This document shows positions 36,603 through 45,405 of a DNA stretch of 63,215 bases, piece by piece. Source of the stretch: Melioribacter sp. Its GTDB lineage: Bacteria; Bacteroidota; Ignavibacteria; Ignavibacteriales; Melioribacteraceae. The translations under genes were made by a program, and so were the position numbers. The stretch's first letter is position 1, and each line of letters starts with the position of its first letter. A model generated the notes under the pieces. That model was not told the DNA's origin and ran no database searches. It saw only the letters and a program-made list of their open reading frames with translations. The DNA lies in assembly GCA_003155655.1 (NCBI GenBank), contig PMDS01000121.1, positions 1 to 63,215 on the forward strand, written 5' to 3'.

Positions 36603-37151
36603 CTATTTTTTTAAACCATATATGAATTCAAGTCTCTCAGTAGATTCTCTTAACATAATATTTATTATAGATTTTATTTCTTTACCAAAAGACAAAATAT
36701 TTTGAGAAATATTTTCATATACTTGTTGGCCGAAAATTTCAGCTTTTTTTCCTTCTATTAATCCAAGCCATACAGCTTTATTTATTGCTAAATTAATATT
36801 GATATTATCCATTTTAGTATGTAAATCATTATATACTTCAATTTCAAGATAATAATCTATTTTGAGTAATATTTTCGAAGATAATTCAAAAAGCGAATTA
36901 CAAGTTATTGCTAGAGTATCAAAATATTCGCTATGCTTTTTAGAATTTATTCTGGTTAGGTTTAATTCTATAATATCATTATTTAGTGATTCAAGTTTTT
37001 TAAGCTTATCGGTCAGATATTCTGCAACTTTTTCATTTTTTCTTAGTAATGTCGACTGACGTGAAATAAAAAATGAGACTATAGATGATACTACAGCTCC
37101 AAAAATTGAAGAACTAGCCGCAATAATTGCAATAAATAATTTATCTTCCAT
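36603..37151 (-). CDS. Membrane-anchored protein of unknown function
   Basis: A 182-residue protein has one N-terminal transmembrane helix (about 5-30, FIAIIAASSSIFGAVVSSIVSFFI) followed by a helical cytoplasmic domain with coiled-coil character (KNEKVAEYLTDKLKKLESLNND). I do not recognise a family. It is the most upstream gene of the minus-strand island, 123 nt before the nuclease gene. A single-helix anchor plus helical domain is common in defence effectors and sensors, but no specific claim can be made. Confidence 0.55.
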   Translation of the reverse strand: MEDKLFIAIIAASSSIFGAVVSSIVSFFISRQSTLLRKNEKVAEYLTDKLKKLESLNNDIIELNLTRINSKKHSEYFDTLAITCNSLFELSSKILLKIDYYLEIEVYNDLHTKMDNININLAINKAVWLGLIEGKKAEIFGQQVYENISQNILSFGKEIKSIINIMLRESTERLEFIYGLKK

Positions 37152-37325
37152 TTAATTTTCCTATTGATAATTAGTGAGAACTGGAAGGAAATAATATTTT
37201 GGATTTGATCACCCATTGAAGATTTATCTTTGTTCTAATTGCAACTTAAATCAAAAATTTATACCAGTCAAATAGTGATTCCCCTCAAAGCCGGGCAAGC
37301 TTGCCTACCCTGGTAATTTTTTTAT

Positions 37326-37430
37326 AACCTAACCCAGCCTTCGGCACACCTCTCCTAAATTAGGAGAAGGGCAGGGCTTGTCCCGCGTTCGTTTCCGTCA
37401 GCTGACGGATAACGGATCGAAGGGTGAGGT
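37326..37430. repeat. CCTCTCC-type intergenic palindrome
   Basis: It is related to 31621-31700 and 39090-39180. It contains CTCTCCTAAATTAGGAGAAG and the perfect 14-bp palindrome CCGTCAGCTGACGG (37395-37408), and ends GGGTGAGGTCGGGGTGG. Confidence 0.75.
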
Positions 37431-37440
37431 CGGGGTGGTG

Positions 37441-37487
37441 CGTTACCCCAACTTCAAATCTTTAATTAACCCATTAAAAGTAATTTG
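37441..37487 (-). pseudogene. Relic of a TIR gene 3' end, scar C
   Basis: CCCCAACTTCAAATCT followed by a weaker match to TTAATTAACCCATTAAAAG corresponds to the last codons of the TIR gene. It is the shortest and most decayed of the scars. Confidence 0.6.
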
Positions 37488-37494
37488 AAAGGTG

Positions 37495-37534
37495 ATAACC
37501 TTCGAGGTCACTTCTTTGCGACCTCGAAGGTTAT
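37495..37534. repeat. AACCTTCGAGG hairpin, copy 1
   Basis: ATAACCTTCGAGGTC (37495-37509) and GACCTCGAAGGTTAT (37520-37534) are perfect 15-bp arms around ACTTCTTTGC. A near-identical hairpin with the same loop is at 39199-39238. Confidence 0.85.
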
Positions 37535-37574
37535 GCTTTCAATATAAAAAGTGGTGAGATCAGGGGTAGTGCGT

Positions 37575-37636
37575 CAACCCAACTTTAAATCTCTAATTAG
37601 TCTATCAAAAGCTTTTCAGGATCTCGCATTGCGAGA
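37575..37636 (-). pseudogene. Relic of a TIR gene 3' end, scar D
   Basis: It matches the TIR 3' end up to AAAAGCTTTT and then joins the hairpin TCTCGCA-T-TGCGAGA (37622-37636), the same junction as in scar B. The remainder of the 570-bp spacer before 37722 holds only repeats. Confidence 0.75.
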
Positions 37637-37721
37637 AAATACAGTTTACCACACTATGGCGTGGCTGTACGTGTTAAGCGGTTTGATAGAATGCATTCGA
37701 AATTGCAAGTTTATATTTAGT

Positions 37722-38939
37722 TCACTTATAGTTATCGTATAAATTAATGTTTGGCCAGGATGTTATCTTTTCAAATGATTTAGGAAAAAGTCCGACTAAC
37801 TCACGAGCATATTTTTTCATAACTTCGTACTTTTCTTCTTCAGTTCCATTTATCGTAGGCAGAGTATTGCATGCTATGGCAAAACAAACATTTTTTGCAG
37901 TCTTAAACCATAACGCAGACGTTCCCCAGGTTTCCTCTCCTTCATGAAACCAGTTGTTATTTGTAACATACATTCCCATACCATAATGAGTTTTTATATT
38001 AGCAGGCACTGTTGTCATTAAGTCAATAGTCTCTTTTTTAAGAATATTGGGAGGATTATTTAAGCCGTCAATTGATAATATAATTTTTACCATATCGATC
38101 GGTCTTGATATCCATCCGCCGCTTGAAATCATTGGCTTCATATAATAACTATAAGACATAGGAACCATTTTCGAAGTATCAAAAACAGAAGGCGATAGTT
38201 CGCTATTATAATCATAATAAATTACCTCGTTAGGCAATCTTTCCTCTAATTTTGATCTTCCGGGAATAGTTGTATTAATGCCAATTGGATGCAGAATCTC
38301 TGATAATATATATTCCTCATGATCCATTTTTGAAACTTTGCTAATTATTTCTCCCAGAATCAAATAATTAAAATCGCTATACCTAAATCCGGTTGAAAGA
38401 GGAAATTCAAGTTCTTTCTGCAATAAGTACTTTATATTGTCCGATGCCTCTGAAGGAATAGGTGTGTGTAAAGCATATGAAGCGTCGTTTCCCCCAATGA
38501 TATCCAGTTGAGGCCAACCTATTGTCTGGTTTAAAAGATTTCTAACTGTTATGTCATAAACTCTTTTATCGAAAATGTTTTTGTAAAGAGTATCATCCAA
38601 TATTCCTTTTTCACCAAATACTATATCATCCAGATGTAATTTATTATTTTCAATAAGTTTCATAATTCCCAATGCAGTAATTGTTTTAGAACAACTAGCT
38701 ATTCTGAATAAACTATTTGTTGTAACAAGTTCCTTTTTAGATGTGTCGGCATATCCAAATCCTTTGGCATAAATTAATCTTCCATCTTTTGCGATAGCAA
38801 CTGAAATACCCGGAATATTCCATTTTTGTCTAAAAGTATTTATCGTCGAATCAATGAATTTATCATTGAAAGCAAAGTCCTGTGGGTAACAAATAGATTC
38901 AGCAGTGAGTAATAGGATAAATATTATAAATGCTTTCAT
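37722..38939 (-). CDS. Secreted serine hydrolase, beta-lactamase/class C family
   Basis: A 405-residue protein has an N-terminal signal peptide (about 1-19). The penicillin-binding/beta-lactamase fold is visible: Ser82-Cys-Ser-Lys85 (SxxK), Tyr187-Ser-Asp189 (YxN-like) and His332-Glu-Gly334 (HxG in place of KTG). Family members include esterases, D-amino-acid peptidases and cell-wall carboxypeptidases, so the substrate is open. It probably acts in the periplasm. Confidence 0.88.
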   Translation of the reverse strand: MKAFIIFILLLTAESICYPQDFAFNDKFIDSTINTFRQKWNIPGISVAIAKDGRLIYAKGFGYADTSKKELVTTNSLFRIASCSKTITALGIMKLIENNKLHLDDIVFGEKGILDDTLYKNIFDKRVYDITVRNLLNQTIGWPQLDIIGGNDASYALHTPIPSEASDNIKYLLQKELEFPLSTGFRYSDFNYLILGEIISKVSKMDHEEYILSEILHPIGINTTIPGRSKLEERLPNEVIYYDYNSELSPSVFDTSKMVPMSYSYYMKPMISSGGWISRPIDMVKIILSIDGLNNPPNILKKETIDLMTTVPANIKTHYGMGMYVTNNNWFHEGEETWGTSALWFKTAKNVCFAIACNTLPTINGTEEEKYEVMKKYARELVGLFPKSFEKITSWPNINLYDNYK

Positions 38940-39180
38940 CGTTTTCCATTTTTTTTATTAGAATCGAGCTATACTTTATGTAATTCAGAAATTTTCTGCA
39001 ATTCTTCTTTTGTTATTTTTTTCATATTGTTTAATAGGGAGGTTTAAGTTGTTATTAATATATTAAATATTATTGCAGGAATAAACCACCTAACCCAATG
39101 TTCAATCTCCCTCTCCTAAATTAGGAGAAGGGCAGGGCTTGTCCCGCGTTCGTTTACTAACGGATTTGCGGGGGTGAAGT
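38940..39180. repeat. Spacer with a CCTCTCC-type palindrome
   Basis: Bases 39090-39180 repeat the block at 37326-37430 (CTCTCCTAAATTAGGAGAAG, CTTGTCCCGCGTTCG, CTAACGGAT). The 38940-39089 part is AT-rich, with only an 18-codon open frame on the minus strand that I do not call as a gene. Confidence 0.6.
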
Positions 39181-39198
39181 CAGGTTGATCAATCTTCG

Positions 39199-39238
39199 AT
39201 AGCCTTCGAGGTCACTTCTTTGCGACCTCGAAGGTTAT
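39199..39238. repeat. AACCTTCGAGG hairpin, copy 2
   Basis: Arms ATAGCCTTCGAGGTC and GACCTCGAAGGTTAT around ACTTCTTTGC differ from the copy at 37495 by one base, and both are followed by similar CAATATAAAAAG sequence. Confidence 0.85.
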
Positions 39239-39287
39239 GCCTTCTTACGCAATATAAAAAGGGATGGGGTCAGTGAGCACTATTAAC

Positions 39288-39355
39288 TCAACTTCAAATC
39301 TCTAATTAGTCTATTAAAAGCTTTTTTGTAATCATCATAATTTTTTCAGTTACTA
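39288..39355 (-). pseudogene. Relic of a TIR gene 3' end, scar E
   Basis: This is the longest scar. Read on the minus strand it gives SN-stop-KNYDDYKKAFNRLIRDLKL, matching residues about 205-225 of the intact TIR protein, with the tryptophan codon turned into TGA. It abuts the transglutaminase/SUMF1 gene at 39356. Confidence 0.85.
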
Positions 39356-41026
39356 TCAAAGATCTTTTACAATTCTAAAACTAATTCCAGCACCCCTGTT
39401 TCCCGGAGGAACACCAACACGGCTGGCTGACCGGCATTCCTGCACAGATACCCACCACCCACCACCACGTAGAACTTTTTCTCCGCCGGTTTCCGGCCCC
39501 TTAGGATTTGATGTATCTTTTAAATTGTATTCGCCATACCAATCACTGCACAATTCGCCCATATTGCCGTGCATATCGTACAAACCAAAAGCGTTGGGAG
39601 GAAAACTTCCAACGGGCTTAGCTTCCATTCCTGATTTGTTATTAAAAAAAGCCTGATCTAAAGTAAGGCTATCACCGGTGTAAAAAGGAGTGGCGGTATT
39701 TGCTCGCGCTGCATATTCCCGTTCAGCTTCTGTTGGCAGCCTGCAACCCATCCACTCAGCAAATGCCTGGGCATCGTACCATGTTATTTGTGATACCGGC
39801 ATTTTTCCACGTTTAAATCCCCACGGCTTTTTTCTGCCTGTTGCCTCACAAAATAAATCGTATTGCTCAAAGGTGATAGCATATTTACTCATTTTAAAAG
39901 CGCTCAGTGTAACTTGGTGTTGTATCTCTTCATCTTTTCTTCCCTTCTCGGTAACCGGGCTTCCCATTAAAAAGGTTCCTCCCGGGATATCAACAAATTC
40001 AATTACCGGTTTTTTTGTTGAAGATAGTTTTTCAGTATCCGGTTTATTTAATGAGACAGCTAATTTATTGAGATCGAATATAAATGTCTTTGTAATTTGA
40101 ATTTGAGGTGTATTGTTATAAATTTCTTGTAATTTCGAAAGATTATCAGCATTGAGCGATTTCATTAATTCGCTGATTCTGTTTAAGATTTCTATTTGGT
40201 CCGCTTGCAATTGATTGTTGTTTTGAGAAGCATAATCCGATATTGGTGCGTATTGATATATAGTATATTCGTTTCCTAATAACGATGCCAAATCTAAACA
40301 AACCATAGTTGCTATCGGAACCAATCCGTTATTTTTGCTATATTCACCGGGTACACCATAAAGGCTAGGATCAATTTCTTTTTTTTGCATTTTTAACCAG
40401 GAATCATAGCCAAAGGCAAACTTTTCTCTGCTAAAATCAATCAGGTTAGCGCCAACATCCACAAGCATCCAACGCTTATCATTTTTATTCAGTACTTCAC
40501 AGATGACATGGTTAGAATAATAACCAGGAATTAAATACGGGGCGAATCCATATCGAACCCTGGCTGGAATTCCCCGATATTTTAGTATTGATGCAAGTAA
40601 AATTGCATATTCCCTGCAACCCAAAACTAACCGGTCTTGCGGTTTCCGGTCTTTTACAAATCCCCTGGAGTCATAAGTTACCAGACCCTTTAAAATCGAT
40701 TTAACTGTTGTATACTTTTCTGTCTCATTCCATCTCTCTTTAGGTATTTGGTCACGATACATTGGCAATTCTGCAACGGGATGAATAAACTGGGATTTTA
40801 TTAAAATGCAAAGCTGCGGTAAAGAATCAGGAAGGTTTTTATACAAATATGCATATTCACCCGGATCTGTGTATGAACTATACTTACTGTAGAAGTCTAA
40901 TACCGAAATGCTGTCTTTGTTGAATGCATTTTTCATAATCTGCTCATTAGACTTTTGCGGGCTGTTTTGAGCGGAACTAATTCCCATCAAGAGGGAAATC
41001 ATCAAGATACAAATTGTTGCTTTCAT
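39356..41026 (-). CDS. Secreted transglutaminase-like / SUMF1-type fusion
   Basis: A 556-residue protein has a signal peptide (about 1-20). An N-terminal transglutaminase-like domain has the triad Cys137 (LGCREYA), His173 (SNHVICEV) and Asp190 (WMLVD). The C-terminal formylglycine-generating-enzyme-type domain (about 345-556) shows IPGGTFLMGSP, GCRLPTEAEREYAAR, MHGNMGELCSDW and LRGGGWW. Only the second cysteine of the FGE pair (ECRSASR) is present, so genuine formylglycine synthesis is unlikely. Combined, the two halves may bind and crosslink or cleave peptides, which is speculation. Confidence 0.82.
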   Translation of the reverse strand: MKATICILMISLLMGISSAQNSPQKSNEQIMKNAFNKDSISVLDFYSKYSSYTDPGEYAYLYKNLPDSLPQLCILIKSQFIHPVAELPMYRDQIPKERWNETEKYTTVKSILKGLVTYDSRGFVKDRKPQDRLVLGCREYAILLASILKYRGIPARVRYGFAPYLIPGYYSNHVICEVLNKNDKRWMLVDVGANLIDFSREKFAFGYDSWLKMQKKEIDPSLYGVPGEYSKNNGLVPIATMVCLDLASLLGNEYTIYQYAPISDYASQNNNQLQADQIEILNRISELMKSLNADNLSKLQEIYNNTPQIQITKTFIFDLNKLAVSLNKPDTEKLSSTKKPVIEFVDIPGGTFLMGSPVTEKGRKDEEIQHQVTLSAFKMSKYAITFEQYDLFCEATGRKKPWGFKRGKMPVSQITWYDAQAFAEWMGCRLPTEAEREYAARANTATPFYTGDSLTLDQAFFNNKSGMEAKPVGSFPPNAFGLYDMHGNMGELCSDWYGEYNLKDTSNPKGPETGGEKVLRGGGWWVSVQECRSASRVGVPPGNRGAGISFRIVKDL

Positions 41027-41076
41027 ATTTAATCCTATTAAGTAGTTAAATTTATTAACTAAATTGACAAAAAAAA

Positions 41077-41367
41077 TTATTTTTTGGGATTTATATATTT
41101 CTTAAGATTTTTAACATAATCCTCAAATGCTTTTATCCCTTTACTTGTTATTGATACAGTAGTATTCGGATAATTATTCTTGAAAGTTTTTTCAACTTTG
41201 ACATAACCTGCGTCCTGTAAATTTTTTATCTGTATACTTATATTGCCGGCAGCAGCTTTAGTAGTTTCTTGTATAAAAGTAAAATTGGCTTCATCTACAG
41301 TCATCAAAATAGAGACTATTGACAAACGAAGCTGCGAGTGTAATATGGGATCTAAATCGTTATACAT
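41077..41367 (-). CDS. Winged-helix transcriptional regulator
   Basis: A 96-residue protein resembles the HTH_34/MarR-like winged helix (HSQLRLSIVSILMTVDEANFTFIQETTKAAAGNISIQIKNLQDAGYV). It lacks any sensor domain. It overlaps the upstream membrane-protein gene by 8 nt, an arrangement widespread in Bacteroidota, where the pair is thought to sense membrane conditions. Confidence 0.85.
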   Translation of the reverse strand: MYNDLDPILHSQLRLSIVSILMTVDEANFTFIQETTKAAAGNISIQIKNLQDAGYVKVEKTFKNNYPNTTVSITSKGIKAFEDYVKNLKKYINPKK

Positions 41368-41947
41368 TTTCTTTTCTAGATTTATTTAGTAATATACCGG
41401 GAATTATTAATCCTACCACCGATCCTATCATCATGCTAAGCCCATAATAATCCGTATTAATTAAGAAAGTACCAAATCCAATTAAATTCAGTAAGATACC
41501 GCCAATTGTAAGAGGTTTAAATTTCAGGGATATTCCAGTCATAATTATAAACAAAGCAAAAAGAATTAAAACTATTGGGGCCATGACTTTATCAAGTTGA
41601 TGCCCAAAAACAGAACCTAATATCATAAGATTCACACCAAACACCCATCCCATTGTTCCTATTGTCCTTCCAATGATAGTCATGGGTATATTCTTCTTTT
41701 CTATTTTTCTCCTAACATAAATAAATGTATAGATCCCCCCAAGTGGGAATAAAATACAAGTCCACATTATGTCAAATATCTTGTATAATCCCAAAAATAC
41801 AAGAACATACTGACTTAAAAATACGGTGAACGTTATTGCTCCCCACAAAATAATTATGTGACCATTTTCTTTAAATCTTTCTTTTGTCTCTTCTATTGTC
41901 TTCGAAATTAACAACAGACTTTCTTCGGGTGTTATTTGTTCGTCCAT
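41360..41947 (-). CDS. Membrane protein paired with winged-helix regulator
   Basis: A 195-residue protein has a soluble N-terminus (MDEQITPEESLLLISKTIEETKERF) and about five to six transmembrane helices. It is co-transcribed with the overlapping regulator, so it may modulate that protein. Its family has no settled function. Confidence 0.7.
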   Translation of the reverse strand: MDEQITPEESLLLISKTIEETKERFKENGHIIILWGAITFTVFLSQYVLVFLGLYKIFDIMWTCILFPLGGIYTFIYVRRKIEKKNIPMTIIGRTIGTMGWVFGVNLMILGSVFGHQLDKVMAPIVLILFALFIIMTGISLKFKPLTIGGILLNLIGFGTFLINTDYYGLSMMIGSVVGLIIPGILLNKSRKENV

Positions 41948-42423
41948 TTTCAGCCTTTAGATAATTTTAAGTACACATAAATATAAACTAATTAATATTA
42001 TTAACCAAATACATTTTAAAATTATCTAAAAATTAATTTTAGGTTATTTTATAACTGTTACAGCTTGTCCTGCCTCCGTCAGCTGACGGATTGTTGGGCA
42101 TGGCTTGCATGCCGAAATGTTGAGAGTTTACCCTGAGTTTATCGAAGGGTAGGCAGGTAGTATGGTTATAGTAGTGTCTTTGAGTCTTAGTAGCAAAGAA
42201 CTACCCGCCACAATGACACAACCTGCCCTGAGTCCGTAAGCTAACGGATTTGTGGGAAAGTGGAGTAGTTGTAGTTCCGCAAAATATTCTCATTGCTGTC
42301 ACTGACCATTTTTAGCCCGCCTTACTTCTTTCTACTTACTCCTTCTTCAACATTAACCTTTTTTCTTCAATACTTCTTCCGCAAATTATATATTTTGCGT
42401 TCCCAATTTAATGATACAAAATA
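41948..42423. repeat. Spacer with several intergenic repeats
   Basis: It holds CCGTCAGCTGACGG (42076-42089), the related CCGTAAGCTAACGG (42234-42247), a CCTGAGTTTATCGAAGGGTAGG palindrome type (about 42131-42152), and GTAGTGTCTTTGAGTCTTAG (42172-42191), which resembles 53317-53340. CATTGCTGTCA near 42290 also occurs at 32385 and 34863. No gene is seen. Confidence 0.55.
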
Positions 42424-43461
42424 ATGGCAATTGATCCCGTATCGGTAAATAAGATTTTAGTTGTTGCTACAAAATTTCTTGGTGATTTAATTATTTCTTC
42501 ACCCGGATTGAAAGCTCTGCGCAAGAAATATCCCACAGCAAAAATAGTTGTGCTTGTAAGAAAAGAATATGAGAATGTTCTCAAGTATAACCCGGACATA
42601 GATCAAATAATAAGTTTTGATTTTGGAATTAGAAAGAAAAAAATATTTGAAAGAATTTCAGAAGAAATGTCATTCTGGATAAAGATCAGGAAGGAAAAAT
42701 TCGACATGGTCATTTCTTTACAGCCGGGAGACAGAATTGCGTTTTTGAGCCGGATAAGCGGGGCAAAATATCGCGTGGCGCCGCGCAAACAAAGCTTCAA
42801 TTATTTGTTCAACCTTCTTGTTGATGTTGAAGAAGATTCAATCAGCTATCTGGAATATTATAATAAAATAATATCTGCTGTTACAGGTGAACCAATTACC
42901 TCAAAACCGGAATTTTTTGTTACTGAAGAAAATGAGAAGTATATAAAAGAATATTTACATTGTAACAATTATAAGATTGATGAAACATTAATTGCAGTTC
43001 ATCCGGGTGCGAGTGAACCAACAAAAATTTGGAAAGCGGAAAATTTTGCAAAGCTTATTAATAATATTTTGCAAAAGCACAATGTAAACGTGGTAATAAT
43101 TCAAGGTCCCAAAGAAGAAAAGATAGTTGAAAATGTTTTTCAAAAAGTTAAAAATGGCAGGGTAATAACATTTAAATCTGAGGATATAAATCTTACGGCA
43201 GCGCTTTTAAAAAAATGCAAATTGCTTGTAGCCAATGATACCGGCACGCGTCATTTGGCGGTTGCGTTAAAAATTCCTGTTATTGTACTGATGCCTGATG
43301 ACAACCAGAAATGCTGGAATTTTTATGATGACTCTGACAGGCATTATGTTATTCAGGGCAAACGTGTTACTTCAAAGACAAATTCCTTGGATGAATCCTT
43401 TCTAGATGGAATTTATGTAGAGACTGTTTTCAAAAAAATAAAGGAAGTTTTGAGCAAATGA
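42424..43461 (+). CDS. Glycosyltransferase family 9 (heptosyltransferase-like), first
   Basis: A 345-residue GT-B fold protein. The N-terminal motif KFLGDLIISSPGLKALRKKYP, the LIAVHPGASEPTKIWKAENFAKL donor loop and VANDTGTRHLAVALKIPVIVLM match ADP-heptose:LPS heptosyltransferases. It overlaps the second GT9 gene by ATGA, so the two probably add consecutive core sugars. The true donor sugar is not provable from sequence. Confidence 0.88.
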   Translation: MAIDPVSVNKILVVATKFLGDLIISSPGLKALRKKYPTAKIVVLVRKEYENVLKYNPDIDQIISFDFGIRKKKIFERISEEMSFWIKIRKEKFDMVISLQPGDRIAFLSRISGAKYRVAPRKQSFNYLFNLLVDVEEDSISYLEYYNKIISAVTGEPITSKPEFFVTEENEKYIKEYLHCNNYKIDETLIAVHPGASEPTKIWKAENFAKLINNILQKHNVNVVIIQGPKEEKIVENVFQKVKNGRVITFKSEDINLTAALLKKCKLLVANDTGTRHLAVALKIPVIVLMPDDNQKCWNFYDDSDRHYVIQGKRVTSKTNSLDESFLDGIYVETVFKKIKEVLSK

Positions 43462-44504
43462 ATTTTCCGGATGTAAAAAGTGTTTTAATTCTTAAGTGGG
43501 GCGCATTGGGTGATTTAATAATGTCCACTTCTACAATTAAAAATATAAGGGAAAATTTTCCGGACGCAAGAATTACTATGCTTACAAATCATTTGATGAA
43601 AGAGATCCTGCCGGAGGGTTTTCTTGTGGATGAGTATCTCTTCATCAAAAAAAGCGGCAGACATGTTGATGAACCATTCTTTCACCAGCTGCACTTAATA
43701 AGAGAAATAAGAAAAAGAAAATTTGATATAGCAATTGATCTTAAATGGAAATCTGAAAGAGCTTCTGTGCTTACTTGGTTAAGCGGGGCAAAAATCCGGG
43801 CAGGGTACTGGGAAAAATATTTAAATAAATTTTACACGCATATAATTAAACATCCTCTTGGCGGGTACCATGAGTTGTATAGAAATTTGGATGTGATTAA
43901 GGCAATTAAATTAAAAATTAATGTTGAGAACCCGTTAATTTTTATTTCGGAAGATGATAAAAAATTTGCCGCAGATTTCCTTGTTGAAAATTCCTTAAAA
44001 AAGAAAAATTTAATTTGTATTCATCCCGGGGCAAGCAAACCAAACCGTGCCTGGGCAATTGAAAGATTTATTGAAATTGCAAAAAGACTGGTTGAAAAAT
44101 ATGGCGTTAAAATCCTGGTAACCTGGGGTCCAAATGAATTGCAACTTGCTCAAAAATTGGTTGATGCTTTAAAAGGTAATGCAATTCTTTCCCCGCCAAC
44201 AAAATCAATCAGCCGGCTTGGGGCTGTAATACAAAATTGTAGTATGTTTATTTCGGTTTGCACTGGTCCAATGAATGTTGCTAACGCGGTGCAAACACCA
44301 ATAGTCGCGCTTCTTGGTTCAACCGACCCGTTAGACTGGTCTCCATTTGGAGATATTCATAGGGTAATAAAGTCTCCTCTTGTTCTTGAGTGCTACACTA
44401 TTGAAGATGAGAAAAAAGCTCTGGAACAAATTTCAGTAGAAAGTGTTTGGAATGTGGTAGATAAACGCTGTAAAGAATTAAAGATAAGTTCAACAAAAAG
44501 TTAG
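43458..44504 (+). CDS. Glycosyltransferase family 9 (heptosyltransferase-like), second
   Basis: A 348-residue paralogue of the preceding enzyme. Motifs are KWGALGDLIMSTSTIKNIRENFP, CIHPGASKPNRAWAIERF and CTGPMNVANAVQTPIVALLGSTDPLDW. It acts at the inner membrane on lipopolysaccharide core if the family assignment is right. It is followed by the EamA transporter 10 nt downstream. Confidence 0.88.
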   Translation: MNFPDVKSVLILKWGALGDLIMSTSTIKNIRENFPDARITMLTNHLMKEILPEGFLVDEYLFIKKSGRHVDEPFFHQLHLIREIRKRKFDIAIDLKWKSERASVLTWLSGAKIRAGYWEKYLNKFYTHIIKHPLGGYHELYRNLDVIKAIKLKINVENPLIFISEDDKKFAADFLVENSLKKKNLICIHPGASKPNRAWAIERFIEIAKRLVEKYGVKILVTWGPNELQLAQKLVDALKGNAILSPPTKSISRLGAVIQNCSMFISVCTGPMNVANAVQTPIVALLGSTDPLDWSPFGDIHRVIKSPLVLECYTIEDEKKALEQISVESVWNVVDKRCKELKISSTKS

Positions 44505-44514
44505 GAATAATTTT

Positions 44515-45405
44515 ATGCCCTTTATTGGTGAGATTTGTGCTCTTGCAACTGCTGTGTTATGGTCTGTAACGTCAATTGTCTTTACGGAGGCTACTTTACG
44601 TGTTGGCCCTATTTATGTCAATGTAACAAGAATGACGCTGGCTCTAGGTTTTCTTTTGTTGACTCTTCTGGTTATTAATGTAAATATAAATCTTTCGTTT
44701 AACCAGATTTATAATTTAATGATTAGTGGTTTTGTAGGACTTGTAATAGGCGATACATTTTTATTTAAGGCATTCAAAAGTATTGGAGCAAGGTTAAGCA
44801 TGCTGCTTATGGCGTTGGTTCCGCCAATTTCTGCTGTACTTGCTTTTTTCTTTCTTGGTGAGAGTATTTCTTTTGTAGGCGTATTAGGTATAATGATAAC
44901 AATTTCCGGAATTGCTCTTGTTGTTTTGAAAAGGGAAGAGAAACCAGCATCAAATTATAAAATTGAATATGCAGGAATATTTTATGCTATTATTGGCGCT
45001 GCAGGACAGGCTGTAGGGTTAATTTTTGCTAAACATGCTATGAATGAAGGAGAAATTAATGGATTTCTTGCAAGCTTTATTAGAATTGTTTCTGCTGTAA
45101 TAATTATTTATCCTATTGCTCATATGACATCACGCTTCAAAGGCCCTATTAAAATTTTCAAGAACGATAGACGCGCTTTTATTTTAACTTTAATTGGAGC
45201 AATTGTTGGACCTTACCTTGGTATTACATTCAGCATGATCTCAATTACATACACAAAAGTTGGAATTGCTTCAACGCTTATGGCAACCGTTCCTATTATT
45301 ATGCTGCCTATGGTGAGGTATTATTATAAAGAAAAGCTTTCATGGGTTTCAATAACAGGGGCTGTAATCGCTGTTGCCGGTATAGCTATTTTATTCCTGT
45401 ATTAA
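44515..45405 (+). CDS. EamA/DMT-superfamily transporter
   Basis: A 296-residue, ten-helix protein with two EamA repeats ([65 protein letters not shown]). It is the third gene of the GT9 operon. Its 3' end overlaps the convergent macrodomain gene by 15 bp. Substrate is unknown. Confidence 0.87.
   Translation: MPFIGEICALATAVLWSVTSIVFTEATLRVGPIYVNVTRMTLALGFLLLTLLVINVNINLSFNQIYNLMISGFVGLVIGDTFLFKAFKSIGARLSMLLMALVPPISAVLAFFFLGESISFVGVLGIMITISGIALVVLKREEKPASNYKIEYAGIFYAIIGAAGQAVGLIFAKHAMNEGEINGFLASFIRIVSAVIIIYPIAHMTSRFKGPIKIFKNDRRAFILTLIGAIVGPYLGITFSMISITYTKVGIASTLMATVPIIMLPMVRYYYKEKLSWVSITGAVIAVAGIAILFLY

Noticed and set aside
34945..37690. Idea that the scars are integron attC sites
   Set aside because: Scars match TIR codons with coding-type substitutions, and no integrase or paired R/L boxes are seen.
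37551..37742. 63-codon plus-strand frame with TMAWLYVLSGLIE
   Set aside because: It runs through a TIR scar in antisense and through repeats; no Shine-Dalgarno.
38969..39025. 18-codon minus-strand frame MKKITKEELQKISELHKV
   Set aside because: Looks like a plausible peptide or gene start, but it is too short and without a ribosome site or support.
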